Below the pieces are notes generated by a model. The model did no database searches. It worked only from the letters and a program-made list of their open reading frames with translations, and was not told the origin of the DNA. From Acinetobacter tjernbergiae DSM 14971 = CIP 107465 (GTDB taxonomy: Bacteria; Pseudomonadota; Gammaproteobacteria; Pseudomonadales; Moraxellaceae): a stretch of DNA of 64,000 nt. Positions within the stretch are counted from its first letter, which is position 1. Every line of letters begins with the position of its first letter. The position numbers and the translations under genes were made by a program. This document shows positions 20,446 to 30,618 of this stretch, piece by piece. The stretch lies in assembly GCF_000374425.1 (NCBI RefSeq), contig NZ_KB894354.1, positions 203,962-267,961 on the forward strand. The letters are read 5' to 3'.

Positions 20446-21972
20446 ATGACGCAACAAAACGCTCAATCGACTTCTGAACAAACACTTTCCGAAAACGATT
20501 TAATCGCACAGCGTCATGCCAAATTAAAGCAAATCCAAGAGACTGCCAAACAAACAGGTAAGAGTCCTTGGCCGAATACGTTTAAACGTGAGCACTATAC
20601 GGGTGACTTACAAGAACAATTTAAAGATCAAGATAAAGCACAAATCGAAGGTGCTGAAAAAGTTTATGTAAAAGTTGCGGGTCGTGTCATGTTGAACCGT
20701 GGGTCATTTATTGTGATCCAAGACATGACAGGTCGTATCCAACTTTATGTGGATCGTAAAGGTTTACCAGCTGACATTTTAGAAACCATTAAAAGCTTAG
20801 ACCTTGGCGATATTATTGCTGCTGAAGGTTATATTGGTCGTTCTGGTAAAGGTGATTTATATGTACACCTTGAAGGTTTTGAATTATTAACCAAATCACT
20901 TCGCCCACTTCCAGATAAATTCCACGGTTTAACGGATACTGAAGCGAAATATCGCAAGCGTTATTTAGATTTGATCGTCAACGAAGAAACACGTAAAACC
21001 TTTGAAATTCGTGCCAAAGTCGTTGCGGGTATTCGTGCATTCTTGACCAATGAACGTTTCATGGAAGTTGAAACGCCAATGATGCATATCATTCCGGGTG
21101 GCGCATCGGCTAGACCATTCGTAACGCATCATAATGCTTTGGATATGGAACTCTATTTGCGTATCGCGCCAGAGCTCTATTTAAAGCGCCTTGTAGTGGG
21201 TGGTTTTGAGCGTGTGTTTGAAATTAACCGTAACTTCCGTAATGAAGGGGTGTCAACACGTCATAACCCTGAATTTACCATGATCGAGTTTTATCAAGCT
21301 TATGCTGATTATAAAGATTTGATGGCATTGACTGAAAACATGCTTGAGAAATTGGCGATCGACATTTTAGGTTCTACTGATTTGCCTTATGGTGATGAAG
21401 TGTATAGCTTCAAAGGGCCATTCAAGAAAATTTCAATGTTTGATGCTATTCTTGAACATAATCCTGACTTCACACCTGAAAATGTGAATGATCGTGAGTT
21501 CTTGGCTAAATTTACTCAAGATGTGTTGAAAGAAAAAGTGAAGCCAGGTTTCGGTTTAGGTAAGTTGCAGACGATTGTCTTCGAAGAAACGGTAGAAACG
21601 AAGCTACGTCAGCCGACATTCATTACAGAATACCCTGCGGAAACTTCACCGCTTGCGCGCCGTAATGATGATAATCCTCATATTACAGATCGTTTTGAGT
21701 TCTTTATTGGCGGTCGTGAATTGGCTAATGGTTTCTCTGAGTTAAATGACCCGATTGATCAAGCGGAACGTTTCCAAGCACAGGTTGAGGAAAAAGACGC
21801 AGGTGATGATGAAGCGATGCATTATGATGCAGACTTTATTGAAGCATTAGAATATGGTTTACCGCCTACAGCAGGTCAAGGGATTGGTATTGATCGTTTA
21901 GTCATGCTATTTGCCAATGCACCAAGTATTCGTGATGTATTATTGTTCCCACACATGCGTCGTAAAGATTAA
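20446..21972 (+). CDS. lysS: Lysyl-tRNA synthetase, class II
   Basis: Charges tRNA-Lys. The N-terminal OB fold binds the anticodon (residues about 60-170: [26 protein letters not shown]). The class II motifs are intact: motif 2 [20 protein letters not shown] and motif 3 in [20 protein letters not shown]. The length of 508 residues is normal. GAGGCAGAG precedes the ATG. It ends at a terminator that also serves the converging DUF2059 gene. Confidence 0.97.
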   Translation: MTQQNAQSTSEQTLSENDLIAQRHAKLKQIQETAKQTGKSPWPNTFKREHYTGDLQEQFKDQDKAQIEGAEKVYVKVAGRVMLNRGSFIVIQDMTGRIQLYVDRKGLPADILETIKSLDLGDIIAAEGYIGRSGKGDLYVHLEGFELLTKSLRPLPDKFHGLTDTEAKYRKRYLDLIVNEETRKTFEIRAKVVAGIRAFLTNERFMEVETPMMHIIPGGASARPFVTHHNALDMELYLRIAPELYLKRLVVGGFERVFEINRNFRNEGVSTRHNPEFTMIEFYQAYADYKDLMALTENMLEKLAIDILGSTDLPYGDEVYSFKGPFKKISMFDAILEHNPDFTPENVNDREFLAKFTQDVLKEKVKPGFGLGKLQTIVFEETVETKLRQPTFITEYPAETSPLARRNDDNPHITDRFEFFIGGRELANGFSELNDPIDQAERFQAQVEEKDAGDDEAMHYDADFIEALEYGLPPTAGQGIGIDRLVMLFANAPSIRDVLLFPHMRRKD

Positions 21973-21986
21973 TTTTAAGTTAAATA

Positions 21987-22020
21987 AAAATAGCCACATC
22001 TGATTTGTGGCTATTTTTTT
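21987..22020. terminator. Terminator between lysS and the DUF2059 gene
   Basis: AAATAGCCACA / TGTGGCTATTT stem with a 7-base loop, A-rich on the left and T-rich on the right, so it can act on both strands. Confidence 0.85.
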
Positions 22021-22036
22021 ATCTGTACTTTATTGA

Positions 22037-22534
22037 TTATTTTGTTTGCAGTTCTTTTGCGAGTTTTTCAGCGGCTTGCATGATTTTAGGTGTTAATTGC
22101 CCCATTTGCTGTTGACCAATTTTCATGCTTTTTTCCATTACAGTAGGTAATTTATTAATTGTCGATTGACCAACAGGTGTTTTATAAAATTCAAGCATGC
22201 CGTTGATTTCTTCTTGGGTAAATTCTTCAACATAGAGTTGAATCATTTCAGGCTCTAATTTAGCCCAAGTAAAATCCTGTTTTACAATGTTTGCAATGTC
22301 TTGATTAAAATTCTCAATCGCTTTCTTTTGTTTGGCATTGAGTTCTTGCCCTTGAGTGGCTTGTTCAATACTTGAAGCCATAATTTGGTGGACGTATTGG
22401 TTTGATTGATCAATTAATTGTTCGGATTTGGTGACTTTTAAGAGCTCTTTTACTGATTTTTTTGATGCTTGTTGAGCAAAAGTAGGCATAGAAATCGCTG
22501 CGCCCATGATAAGGGTTAGAATAAATTTTCTCAT
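22037..22534 (-). CDS. DUF2059 family secreted protein
   Basis: A 165-residue protein with a signal peptide (cut after PTFA-QQ) and an all-helical mature part. The core matches DUF2059: a helix with WAKLEPEMIQLYVEEFTQEEINGMLEFYKTP-type spacing, then GQSTINKLPTVMEKSM. Function of the family is unknown; it is thought to be periplasmic. It converges with lysS and is divergent from the Wzi-like gene. Confidence 0.85.
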   Translation of the reverse strand: MRKFILTLIMGAAISMPTFAQQASKKSVKELLKVTKSEQLIDQSNQYVHQIMASSIEQATQGQELNAKQKKAIENFNQDIANIVKQDFTWAKLEPEMIQLYVEEFTQEEINGMLEFYKTPVGQSTINKLPTVMEKSMKIGQQQMGQLTPKIMQAAEKLAKELQTK

Positions 22535-22702
22535 TATTTAGTTTCAATGTTGCGATAGAAAGCATGAATGGTACTGAGTCATCTCTTTTATTGTCAATTT
22601 CTTATTGCATGTTAAGAAATGTAATTGTTTTGTTTGATGATTGAAAAGTACCTATAAAAAAACGATGATGTGTTCATAAATAAACGTGAGAACAGTTTCG
22701 AT

Positions 22703-24148
22703 ATGTTTTTAAAAAAATCGCTTTATATCGCATTATTTGCGTCTATTTCATCTGTAGCATTTGCTCAGGGCTTAGTTCTTAATGATGAAAATCTACGCAC
22801 TGATTTAAATTGGTTAAATCAGCAAGGTGTTATTCAAATTAGTACTTCAACATGGCCTTTAAGTGGCGATGAAATTCAACGCGCATTATCCCAAGCCAAA
22901 GTGAGTGATAACGCACAGCAAAAAGTGATCAATTCTGTAATAAATGCACTCCAGATCGATAATGAAACAGTAAAACTTGGTTTGCATGCAGACACAGATC
23001 TTAAAAAAATTCCTCAAACATTTGCTGATAATCAAAAATCACAATATCAGGCATCGGTCGAATTTAATGCAGGTGCTGAGAACTGGGATGCTAAGCTTCG
23101 GATCAATGCTGAGAAAGACCCGCTAATTGATCATGGTCATGATGTAAATGTTGAAGGCTCTTATATTGCAGGCAAGCTTTGGAATCAATGGATCGTTGCT
23201 GGTCAAATTCCAACTTACTGGGGACCTGGGCATGATGGTAGTTTGATTCGTGGAGATGCAAGTCGCCCTGTGTATGGAGTTACAGCGCAACGTGCTGTTC
23301 AAAATGCTTTTGAAACAAAATGGTTATCTTGGATTGGTCCTTGGCAATATCAGGCTTTTGCTGGTCAACTAGATGATTATAAGGCTATTCCAGATGCAAA
23401 ATTAATTGGGTTACGTTTGACTGCTCGCCCATTTCCAGCATTGGAAATAGGTGCGTCTCGAGCACTTCAATGGGGAGGTGATGGTCGACCTGAGAGTCTA
23501 AGCTCATTGTGGGATGCATTTACTGGTACAAAAGATAATGGTGGAACGGGCAAAGCTGATCCATCTAATCAGATCGCTGGCTTTGATGGTCGATTATTGT
23601 TACAACCTCTTTTTAATATTCCCGTGAGCTTGTATGGTCAATTTATTGGGGAAGATGAGGCAGGCGGTTTACCTGCTAAATATATGTATCTAGGGGGGGC
23701 AGACTTTTCTTCAAGTTATAACAATATGCCTTACCAACTTTATGCTGAATGGGTAGATACACGTACCAATGGCGAGGTGAGGAGTATTTCTTATGCACAT
23801 ACTATTTATAAGGATGGCTATTATCAACATGGTTTTCCATTAGGTCACTCAATTGGCGGTGATGGGCAAATGTATTCAGTTGGTGGTGATATTCGTTTTG
23901 ATGTGATGAATCGTCTAAGTGGGCGTGTTTTATATGCAAAAGTAAATCAATCGAATTTAGCAATTAATACAGCATTTTCGAAAGAAGATACAGTTAAGGG
24001 GATTGATTTGACTTGGACACATTATTTAAAACCAACAATTCCACTGAAAATTAATGGTTGGGTCAGTGATTCTGATCGTAATGGTAATGATGGTGGTCTT
24101 TCAGTAGGTGTTGAGATTCCGTTAGAAAAAAATATGTTCCGTTTCTAA
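22703..24148 (+). CDS. Wzi-like capsule assembly outer-membrane protein
   Basis: An outer-membrane beta-barrel of 481 residues with a signal peptide (SSVAFA-QG). After an N-terminal periplasmic part with repeats of helical character, the rest is built of alternating amphipathic strands with many aromatic girdle residues and ends in F (MFRF), as barrels do. The family segments WNQWIVAGQIPTYWGPGHDG, GASRALQWGGDG and FPLGHSIGGDG are typical of the Wzi family, which includes the lectin that holds capsule on the cell surface. Starting eleven codons earlier at a GTG is possible, but the signal peptide begins at this ATG. It is not next to a capsule locus. Confidence 0.82.
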   Translation: MFLKKSLYIALFASISSVAFAQGLVLNDENLRTDLNWLNQQGVIQISTSTWPLSGDEIQRALSQAKVSDNAQQKVINSVINALQIDNETVKLGLHADTDLKKIPQTFADNQKSQYQASVEFNAGAENWDAKLRINAEKDPLIDHGHDVNVEGSYIAGKLWNQWIVAGQIPTYWGPGHDGSLIRGDASRPVYGVTAQRAVQNAFETKWLSWIGPWQYQAFAGQLDDYKAIPDAKLIGLRLTARPFPALEIGASRALQWGGDGRPESLSSLWDAFTGTKDNGGTGKADPSNQIAGFDGRLLLQPLFNIPVSLYGQFIGEDEAGGLPAKYMYLGGADFSSSYNNMPYQLYAEWVDTRTNGEVRSISYAHTIYKDGYYQHGFPLGHSIGGDGQMYSVGGDIRFDVMNRLSGRVLYAKVNQSNLAINTAFSKEDTVKGIDLTWTHYLKPTIPLKINGWVSDSDRNGNDGGLSVGVEIPLEKNMFRF

Positions 24149-24160
24149 GCATTACTGCTG

Positions 24161-24190
24161 AAAAGAAGCCTGTTAAAGGCTTCTTTTTTA
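24161..24190 (+). terminator. Intrinsic terminator after the Wzi-like gene
   Basis: AAAAGAAGCC and GGCTTCTTTT form a 10-base stem with a 7-base loop and a T tail. Confidence 0.87.
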
Positions 24191-24381
24191 TTTGAATAAA
24201 TTTTCAGCATATTTTGAATGATATTCTTCTATTTTACATCTATACATATCACAATTTTGCATATTGATATGAAAAAACAAGCTAAAGAAGCCGATCTAAA
24301 TTATTATAATGGATAACCTTTACTAGATTGCTGATTTGTTCACTAGTAAGAATATCGATATCACGAAAAATTGGAGTTGTT

Positions 24382-24480
24382 ATGGTACTCGTTCCTCCAC
24401 ACGGTCTTCCAAGTGGTGGTTTAATACCACTTATAGATTTTATGGGTAACATGGATAAAGGGGGATATGTACATGACTGA
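24382..24480 (+). CDS. Putative 32-residue leader peptide overlapping cysD, Sat-like
   Basis: An ATG at 24382 with GGAG five bases upstream opens 32 codons and ends in the TGA of ATGACTGA, where the first ATG is the cysD start. The peptide begins MVLVPPHG and later has PLIDFMGN. Both pieces resemble conserved parts of the single-chain ATP sulfurylase Sat (N-terminal L-V-P-P-H-G and the P-L-x-G-F-M segment), an enzyme that does the same reaction as CysDN. It may be a remnant of sat kept as a translational leader. Resemblance was judged by eye over few residues. Confidence 0.45.
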   Translation: MVLVPPHGLPSGGLIPLIDFMGNMDKGGYVHD

Positions 24481-25381
24481 AAATAGATTAACTCACCTCA
24501 AGCAACTTGAGGCTGAGAGTATTCATATTATTCGTGAAGTTGCTGCTGAATTTGAAAACCCTGTCATGCTTTATTCTATTGGTAAAGATTCAGCTGTAAT
24601 GCTACATCTTGCAATGAAAGCATTTTACCCTGCAAAACTTCCGTTTCCACTCCTGCATGTAGATACAGGTTGGAAGTTTAAAGACATGATCACATTCCGT
24701 GACAACATGGCAAAAACACATGGCTTTGATTTGATCGTACATCAAAATAAAGAAGGTCGTGATGCAGGAATTAACCCATTTGATCATGGTAGTTCAAAAT
24801 ATACCGACATCATGAAAACTCAGGGTTTAAAACAAGCATTAGATAAATATCAGTTCGATGCTGCATTTGGTGGGGCACGTCGTGATGAAGAAAAATCACG
24901 TGCGAAAGAACGCGTCTATTCATTCCGTGATACTAAGCATCGTTGGGATCCAAAAAACCAACGTCCAGAACTCTGGAATCTTTACAATGGTAAAGTGAAC
25001 AAAGGCGAAAGTATTCGTGTTTTCCCTTTATCTAACTGGACTGAGTTAGATATTTGGCAATATATTTATTTAGAAAATATTCAACTTGTTCCTCTTTATT
25101 TCTCAGCTGTACGTCCGGTTGTAGAGCGCAGTGGCACGTTAATCATGGTCGATGATGAGCGTATGCGTTTAAAAGAGGGAGAGGTTCCTCAAATGAAATC
25201 GGTACGTTTCCGTACACTCGGCTGTTACCCATTAACAGGTGCAGTTGAATCAGAAGCGGATACATTGCCTGAAATTATCCAAGAAATGCTTTTGGCTACC
25301 AGTTCAGAACGTCAAGGTCGTATGATTGACCATGATGAAGCGGGTTCGATGGAAAAGAAAAAGCAAGAAGGTTATTTCTAA
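24473..25381 (+). CDS. cysD: Sulfate adenylyltransferase subunit 2
   Basis: The catalytic subunit that makes adenosine phosphosulfate from sulfate and ATP, with CysN as GTPase partner. The PP-loop is [13 protein letters not shown] near residue 40, and [19 protein letters not shown] is the conserved PAPS-reductase-like segment. Using the ATG at 24473 gives 302 residues, the usual length; the ATG two codons earlier sits only 2 bases from the GGGGGA ribosome binding site, while this one is 8 bases away. It overlaps the leader peptide and is followed by cysN at about 80 bases. Confidence 0.96.
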   Translation: MTENRLTHLKQLEAESIHIIREVAAEFENPVMLYSIGKDSAVMLHLAMKAFYPAKLPFPLLHVDTGWKFKDMITFRDNMAKTHGFDLIVHQNKEGRDAGINPFDHGSSKYTDIMKTQGLKQALDKYQFDAAFGGARRDEEKSRAKERVYSFRDTKHRWDPKNQRPELWNLYNGKVNKGESIRVFPLSNWTELDIWQYIYLENIQLVPLYFSAVRPVVERSGTLIMVDDERMRLKEGEVPQMKSVRFRTLGCYPLTGAVESEADTLPEIIQEMLLATSSERQGRMIDHDEAGSMEKKKQEGYF

Positions 25382-25464
25382 TTTCCTTCATCAAATCCCT
25401 CTTTTAAAAGAGGGATTTAGGGAGATTAAAACCGATTTCTAAAGAATATGTGGAGTTTTGAGCA

Positions 25465-27078
25465 ATGTCTCATCAATCAGATCTTATTAGCCAAGATATC
25501 TTGGCATATTTAAAACAGCACGAAAATAAAGACCTACTGCGTTTTTTGACCTGTGGTAACGTCGATGATGGTAAATCAACACTTATTGGTCGTTTGCTTT
25601 ATGATTCAAAGTTGATCTATGAAGATCAATTACAAGCGGTAACACGTGACAGTAAAAAAGTGGGGACAACAGGTGATGCACCTGACCTTGCTTTACTTGT
25701 CGATGGTTTACAAGCTGAACGTGAACAGGGGATTACCATTGATGTAGCCTATCGTTATTTCTCAACTGAAAAGCGTAAGTTCATCATTGCAGATACACCA
25801 GGACATGAACAATACACACGTAACATGGCAACGGGTGCATCAACAGCTGATCTTGCCATTATTTTGATTGATGCGCGTTATGGCGTACAAACACAAACTC
25901 GTCGTCATACTTTTATTGCAAGCTTGCTCGGTATTAAAAATATCGTTGTTGCGATCAATAAAATGGACTTGGTTGAGTTTTCTGAAGCGCGTTTTAATGA
26001 AATTCAAGTTGAATATGATGCATTCTTAAGTCAGCTTGGTGAACGTCGTCCAGAGAATATTTTATTCGTTCCGATTTCGGCATTGAATGGCGATAACGTC
26101 GTTAATCCATCTGTAAGTACGCCGTGGTACAAGGGTCAAACCTTGATGAGCATTCTTGAGTCGGTGGAAATTAAACGCGAATCAAATAAAAATGAATTCC
26201 GTTTCCCTGTTCAGTATGTAAATCGTCCAAACCTTGATTTCCGTGGTTTTGCGGGTACGATTGCGCTTGGTGAAATCAACGTTGGTGATGAAATCGTTGC
26301 CTTACCTTCAGGTAAAAAATCAACGGTTAAAGAAATCGTGACCTTTGATGGAAATCTTGAACAAGCAATTGCAGGTCAAGCGGTTACTTTAACGTTAAAT
26401 GATGAAATTGATATTTCTCGTGGTAACGTTTTGGTTCGCGCAGGTGAGCAACCACTTATTTCACGTAGTGTTCGTGCATCTGTTGTATGGATGAATGAGC
26501 ATCCTTTAGTGAAAGGTAAATTGTATAACGTTAAAATCGGTACGCAAACTGTTCCTGCAAAAGTCAGTGCGATCAATTACCGTGTCAACGTAAATACACT
26601 TGAACATACTCAGGTTGAAGAAATTGAGTTAAATGCGATTGCAGATCTTGTGATTGAGTTTGATGCTCCAGTGGTATTTGACCAATATCAAGACAGCCGT
26701 TATACAGGTTCGTTGATCTTTATTGACCGTTTGAGCAACGTGACTGTTGGTGCGGGGATGATTGAAGCCGCAGTAGAATGGACTGCGCATAGTAATCCTG
26801 TGACAGCGGAAGATCGTGCTGCTCGTCTAGGTCAGAAACCTGCTGTGATTGGTGTTTCTGCGCAGTTAATCGAGAATGCACAAGTTCTAGAAAGTTTGTT
26901 GATTCAACAAGGTGTGGTTGCGATAGCAAAAGTTGGTTTAACGACTGCGCAAATTACGCTGTTACGTGAAACAGGTGTGGTTGTGATCACAACCGTTGTT
27001 GATGGTACTGATACGGATATCACTGCTGACACTGTTGAAGAGGCAGCTGAGCAAATCATTGAATTAGTTCGTCTATAA
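25465..27078 (+). CDS. cysN: Sulfate adenylyltransferase subunit 1 with a decayed APS-kinase-like tail
   Basis: The GTPase subunit of ATP sulfurylase. It shows the translation-factor motifs [15 protein letters not shown] (G1), [12 protein letters not shown] (G3) and NKMD (G4), then two beta-barrel domains. It has 537 residues against about 475 for E. coli CysN. The extra tail starts at the exact linker seen in CysNC fusions ([15 protein letters not shown]) but then lacks the kinase P-loop: where G-L-S-G-S-G-K-S/T is expected there is [11 protein letters not shown]. It therefore looks like a shrunken CysC domain without activity. The gene ends in a strong terminator. Confidence 0.94.
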   Translation: MSHQSDLISQDILAYLKQHENKDLLRFLTCGNVDDGKSTLIGRLLYDSKLIYEDQLQAVTRDSKKVGTTGDAPDLALLVDGLQAEREQGITIDVAYRYFSTEKRKFIIADTPGHEQYTRNMATGASTADLAIILIDARYGVQTQTRRHTFIASLLGIKNIVVAINKMDLVEFSEARFNEIQVEYDAFLSQLGERRPENILFVPISALNGDNVVNPSVSTPWYKGQTLMSILESVEIKRESNKNEFRFPVQYVNRPNLDFRGFAGTIALGEINVGDEIVALPSGKKSTVKEIVTFDGNLEQAIAGQAVTLTLNDEIDISRGNVLVRAGEQPLISRSVRASVVWMNEHPLVKGKLYNVKIGTQTVPAKVSAINYRVNVNTLEHTQVEEIELNAIADLVIEFDAPVVFDQYQDSRYTGSLIFIDRLSNVTVGAGMIEAAVEWTAHSNPVTAEDRAARLGQKPAVIGVSAQLIENAQVLESLLIQQGVVAIAKVGLTTAQITLLRETGVVVITTVVDGTDTDITADTVEEAAEQIIELVRL

Positions 27079-27094
27079 GCGATTGAACTGATTT

Positions 27095-27130
27095 AAACAA
27101 GCCCGCTTTATGAAGCGGGCTTGTTTATTT
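27095..27130 (+). terminator. Intrinsic terminator after cysN
   Basis: AAACAAGCCCGCTT and AAGCGGGCTTGTTT form a 14-base stem with a 4-base loop. Confidence 0.88.
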
Positions 27131-27277
27131 TATAGAGGTTAGATTCTAGCTTTAGAAATTACTGATTTTGAACTGTGATCTAAAAGATGAGTAAATAGAT
27201 CGAGCTGATATTTTTATTCTGTTTTGAAATGTCTTTTATGAGACAATAGTTCTTTAAATTATTGTCTAAGGACTCCC

Positions 27278-27793
27278 ATGACTGAACAATCTCCTGAATA
27301 TTTAAGCGATATCGAAATTTTAGACGTTTTACAGTCTATGAAAAAAGATGAGCTTGATGTTGAAGCAAATGAGATCATCCGTAATGGGGGAAAGGCTGGG
27401 CGTCAAGAAGCACATAAACAAGCATTGGTGGCTTTGAATACAAGTTTTGAAGAAAAATTTGTAGAAGCAGTGACACTTGCATTGGGTTTAAATGCAGGGC
27501 AGGCTAAAAAAATCCGTTATAAAAAAGACCGTATCCGTATTTTAAAAGTACGTGGTATTGATTATCTTGCGATTGATGGTGCGGAAACGGCTCAGGTTTT
27601 ATCTCAGGTTGCACAGGCAATCAGCCGCGAAGATGCGATTGTGACTGAAGGTTTACATAATATTTTTCCATTTTGGAAAGAAGGCTGGCCAATGGTTCAG
27701 TTTGATAATGCATATAAAATTTTATCTGAAGACATCGCGATTCATTACCAAGCGACTTTAGATCAATTAATTTCATTGTATGGTGGAAATTAA
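27278..27793 (+). CDS. Hypothetical cytosolic protein
   Basis: A 171-residue protein with no signal or membrane segment, acidic at the start (SDIEILDVLQSMKKDELDVEANEII) and with a basic middle (QAKKIRYKKDRIRILKVRG). The second half reads as alternating helices and strands (YLAIDGAETAQVLSQVAQAI, HNIFPFWKEGWPMVQF). I do not recognise it. The gene has AAGGA before its ATG and is followed after 61 bases by the small L7/L12-like gene, so the two may be an operon. Confidence 0.7.
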   Translation: MTEQSPEYLSDIEILDVLQSMKKDELDVEANEIIRNGGKAGRQEAHKQALVALNTSFEEKFVEAVTLALGLNAGQAKKIRYKKDRIRILKVRGIDYLAIDGAETAQVLSQVAQAISREDAIVTEGLHNIFPFWKEGWPMVQFDNAYKILSEDIAIHYQATLDQLISLYGGN

Positions 27794-27854
27794 GATCCAA
27801 TAAGATTTTTGCAAAATGGAATAAATCATTAAAAATAACAAGGATGTTAATTTT

Positions 27855-28118
27855 ATGAACTCGAATTTAGAGATTCCGCATGAAGCTTTACAAGCATTAA
27901 GAGCAGGGCAGCTGATTGATGCAATTAAAATTACGCGTGAGAAAACAGGTCTTGGGTTGAAAGAATCGAAAGACTTGATTGAACAATATTTAAAAGATCA
28001 TCCACAAGAGCAAGCACTTATTCAAGAGCAATTAGCTCAACGTAGTCGTGGTGGTGTTAAAATCTTTATTCTGATTCTTATTGTATTCATCATTTTAGCT
28101 TGGTTAATGATGAAATAA
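27855..28118 (+). CDS. Small membrane protein with a ribosomal L7/L12 C-terminal-like domain
   Basis: An 87-residue protein. Residues about 8-45 (ALQALRAGQLIDAIKITREKT then GLGLKESKDLIEQYL) match the helix-turn-helix of the L7/L12 C-terminal fold, where K-x-x-R-x-x-x-G-L-G-L-K-E-A-K is the hallmark. Residues 68-86 form one C-terminal membrane helix (IFILILIVFIILAWLMMK). Such proteins are common in Proteobacteria, but their task is unknown. A weak hairpin follows. Confidence 0.78.
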   Translation: MNSNLEIPHEALQALRAGQLIDAIKITREKTGLGLKESKDLIEQYLKDHPQEQALIQEQLAQRSRGGVKIFILILIVFIILAWLMMK

Positions 28119-28121
28119 AAT

Positions 28122-28147
28122 TAAGCCCAAGAAATGGGCTCTATTTT
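28122..28147 (+). terminator. Weak terminator after the L7/L12-like gene
   Basis: AAGCCCA / TGGGCTC hairpin with a 5-base loop and a broken T tail (CTATTTTA). Confidence 0.55.
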
Positions 28148-28155
28148 ATGATGCG

Positions 28156-29484
28156 TTATTCTATTGGTGATGTAGGCGGTTCATTTTCTAAGCTTGGAAT
28201 AATTTGGGTGACCAGTAATTGATCAATTTTATAATGATCAATATCAACCACTTCAAACTTAAAACCAGCATATTCTACCGCATCAGCAGGACGTGGGATT
28301 TTGCGTAAACGATATATGATAAAACCAGCGATGGTTTCATAGTTTTCATTTTCAGGAAATTCTTCAATTCCGAGTACATGCTTCACATCTTCAATAGGTG
28401 TACTACCATCAATTAGCCATGAATGATTATCACGTTTAATGATTTGTAGGTCTTCTTCCATTGGTGTAACCCAATCACCCATCACTGTAATCATAATATC
28501 GCTTAATGTAATTACACCGACAACTAGAGCATATTCATTAATCACAACTGCAAATTTTTCTTTGGTTGAGCGAAAACGATCAAGTACTTCAGATAAAGTC
28601 AGCGTATCAGGAATGATTAGAACAGTACGAATGGTGGATTCATTAAGCTGAAGTAGAGATTGATTGTTTAATATACGCACTAAAATATCTTTGGTATCGA
28701 CATAACCAATAACTTGATCAATGTGTTCATTACAGACTAAAAACTTCGAGTAGGGGTATTCTGCTAACTTTTGACGAATACTATTTTCATTTTCTTTTAA
28801 GGTGAAATAAACCACATTTTCACGTGTGGTCATACTTGATGGGACGGTACGTTCTTCAAGTTCAAAAACATTTTCAATAAAATGATGTTCTTGTTTTTGT
28901 AGTACCCCAGCTTGAGCTCCAGCATCCATAACGGCTGAAATATCATCAAAGGTAATGTTGTCATCACGAATGGTATTCACTTTAAACAAACGGAATAGCA
29001 GATTGGCAATGGCATTGATTCCCCAAGCCAACGGTTTGCAGACTTTAATAAAAACTTGAATCGGTTCAATGACGCTAATCGCAATTTTTTCTGGAGCGAT
29101 CATTGCCAAACGTTTTGGCATTAAATCAGCAAATAGAATAAATAGGGAGGTCACTAGGGTAAATGATAAGGCAAAGCCAATGGTTTCTAACCAAGGACCC
29201 ACATAAAATTGCTTCAGCATTTCTACAAAAAACGGACGGAAAGCGGCTTCACCTAGAATACCACCTAAGATTGCAACGGCATTTAGTCCTATTTGCGAGG
29301 CTGCAAAAAAGTCAGCAGATTGTGCTTGTAAGTCTAGAACTTTTTGCGCACGGATTTCACCAGATTCTGCCAATATCTTTAATTTAACTTTTCGTGCACC
29401 AGCAAGTGCGATTTCAGTGAGTGAGAGAAATCCTGCTGCAATAATCAGCACAATAATGATAATAATATTTTGGAAGAGACTCAC
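28156..29484 (-). CDS. CNNM/CorC-family transporter (DUF21, CBS pair, CorC_HlyC)
   Basis: An inner-membrane protein of 442 residues. Residues 1-190 are the DUF21 domain with four hydrophobic segments (FLSLTEIALAGARK, GLNAVAILGGILGEAAF). Two CBS domains follow (TTRENVVYF, VIGYVDTKDILV, VVGVITLSDIMITVMGDW) and the end is the CorC_HlyC domain (IDGSTPIEDVKHVL, TIAGFIIYRL, FKFEVVDID). Relatives are linked to magnesium or cobalt handling and are often labelled hemolysin; that label is unlikely to reflect the role. The gene lies alone, downstream of the LysR gene on the same strand. Confidence 0.88.
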   Translation of the reverse strand: MSLFQNIIIIIVLIIAAGFLSLTEIALAGARKVKLKILAESGEIRAQKVLDLQAQSADFFAASQIGLNAVAILGGILGEAAFRPFFVEMLKQFYVGPWLETIGFALSFTLVTSLFILFADLMPKRLAMIAPEKIAISVIEPIQVFIKVCKPLAWGINAIANLLFRLFKVNTIRDDNITFDDISAVMDAGAQAGVLQKQEHHFIENVFELEERTVPSSMTTRENVVYFTLKENENSIRQKLAEYPYSKFLVCNEHIDQVIGYVDTKDILVRILNNQSLLQLNESTIRTVLIIPDTLTLSEVLDRFRSTKEKFAVVINEYALVVGVITLSDIMITVMGDWVTPMEEDLQIIKRDNHSWLIDGSTPIEDVKHVLGIEEFPENENYETIAGFIIYRLRKIPRPADAVEYAGFKFEVVDIDHYKIDQLLVTQIIPSLENEPPTSPIE

Positions 29485-29539
29485 ACATCACCTGTGGTTC
29501 ATCATTTATTATGAATATGTTGTAACATAAAAAAGAAGA

Positions 29540-29560
29540 GAGGTAATTAGGTATTACCTC
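29540..29560 (-). terminator. Palindrome with T tail after the LysR gene
   Basis: GAGGTAAT and ATTACCTC, 8-base perfect arms with a 5-base loop, followed on the minus strand by TCTTCTTTTTT. It lies between the LysR stop and the CNNM start, so it may end the former or be an operator for the latter. Confidence 0.5.
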
Positions 29561-29628
29561 AGTATAACAATTTTGCTTATGAAACAAGTATATCCGTAGA
29601 GGAGTTAGTATTGTTACAAAGCAATATT

Positions 29629-30618
29629 TTAATATTGTGAAAATTGTGAATTATTTAAAAAGAATTCACGATTTTCCTCTTCAATCATTTGACGCGCAAC
29701 AAACAGAATCAACTGTCTCAACCAACGATGAGCTGGATGGTGGTGTAATAGTGGACACCAAGCCATTTTTAGCTCAAATTCTGGAATATAGAAAGGAGGA
29801 TCTTTGATTAGGAGTCGAGGATTTTGTGCTTGTAGGCGTGCCATGCGTGTTGGTAATGTTGCAATCAGATCAACATTCTGCGCTAAAAGCGCAGGCATTT
29901 GATAATGGCGTGTAAATACTGAAATTTTACGACGTTGACCAATACGTTCTAAGGCTTGATCAATCCAACCAAGTCCTGCTTGTTTGTCTGGGTTTACGCC
30001 AAAACCAACACCCATTCCTGTTTTAGATACCCAAATATGCTGGGCATCTAAATAACTTTTAAGGTTGAGGTGAGTTACGGCAGGGTGCTTATCATTTAAA
30101 ATACAGCTAAAACTATCACGCCACACCAAAACTTGGTGGAAACTTTGCGGAATTTCGTTAAAGCGATTAATTGCTAGATCAACTTTCCCTTGTTCCATGT
30201 CTCGATAAGACACATCACTTGGGGTTAAGAAGTCGAGTACAACATTCGGTGCTTCTGAGCGTAATGCTTTGACTAAACGAGGAACAAGTGTTGCTTCAGC
30301 ATAATCCGATGTCATAATACGGAAAACACGGGTGCTTGTATAAGGTCTAAATTCGGTACGTGGTTCTAGAATCATTGACAAATCTGACAACGCGTCACGA
30401 ATACGAGGCTGTAATTCTAATGCACGTTCAGTAGGCGTCATGCCTTCAGAAGAACGAATCAAGAGAGGATCGTTAAATAAGTTACGTAAACGACGTAAAA
30501 TATTACTCATTGCAGGTTGGGTAACACCCAATTGCTCTGCTGCACGTGTGACATTTTTTTCACGAAGAAGTACATCAAGATAAATTAATAAATTGAGATC
30601 AACTCGCTCCAGATTCAT
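29629..30618 (-). CDS. LysR-type transcriptional regulator
   Basis: A 329-residue regulator. The N-terminal winged helix is typical (DLNLLIYLDVLLREKNVTRAA, LGVTQPAMSNILRRLR) and of the NodD/LeuO-like branch, with the sensor domain covering residues 95-300. The ligand is unknown. It is divergent from aceA across about 550 bases, so control of the isocitrate lyase gene is possible but not shown. It lies upstream of the CNNM gene on the same strand, with a palindrome between. Confidence 0.85.
   Translation of the reverse strand: MNLERVDLNLLIYLDVLLREKNVTRAAEQLGVTQPAMSNILRRLRNLFNDPLLIRSSEGMTPTERALELQPRIRDALSDLSMILEPRTEFRPYTSTRVFRIMTSDYAEATLVPRLVKALRSEAPNVVLDFLTPSDVSYRDMEQGKVDLAINRFNEIPQSFHQVLVWRDSFSCILNDKHPAVTHLNLKSYLDAQHIWVSKTGMGVGFGVNPDKQAGLGWIDQALERIGQRRKISVFTRHYQMPALLAQNVDLIATLPTRMARLQAQNPRLLIKDPPFYIPEFELKMAWCPLLHHHPAHRWLRQLILFVARQMIEEENREFFLNNSQFSQY

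Noticed and set aside
29540..29560. Palindrome as an operator of the LysR regulator
   Set aside because: It lies behind the regulator gene, lacks the T-N11-A form, and has a T tail on the regulator's strand, so a terminator is more likely.
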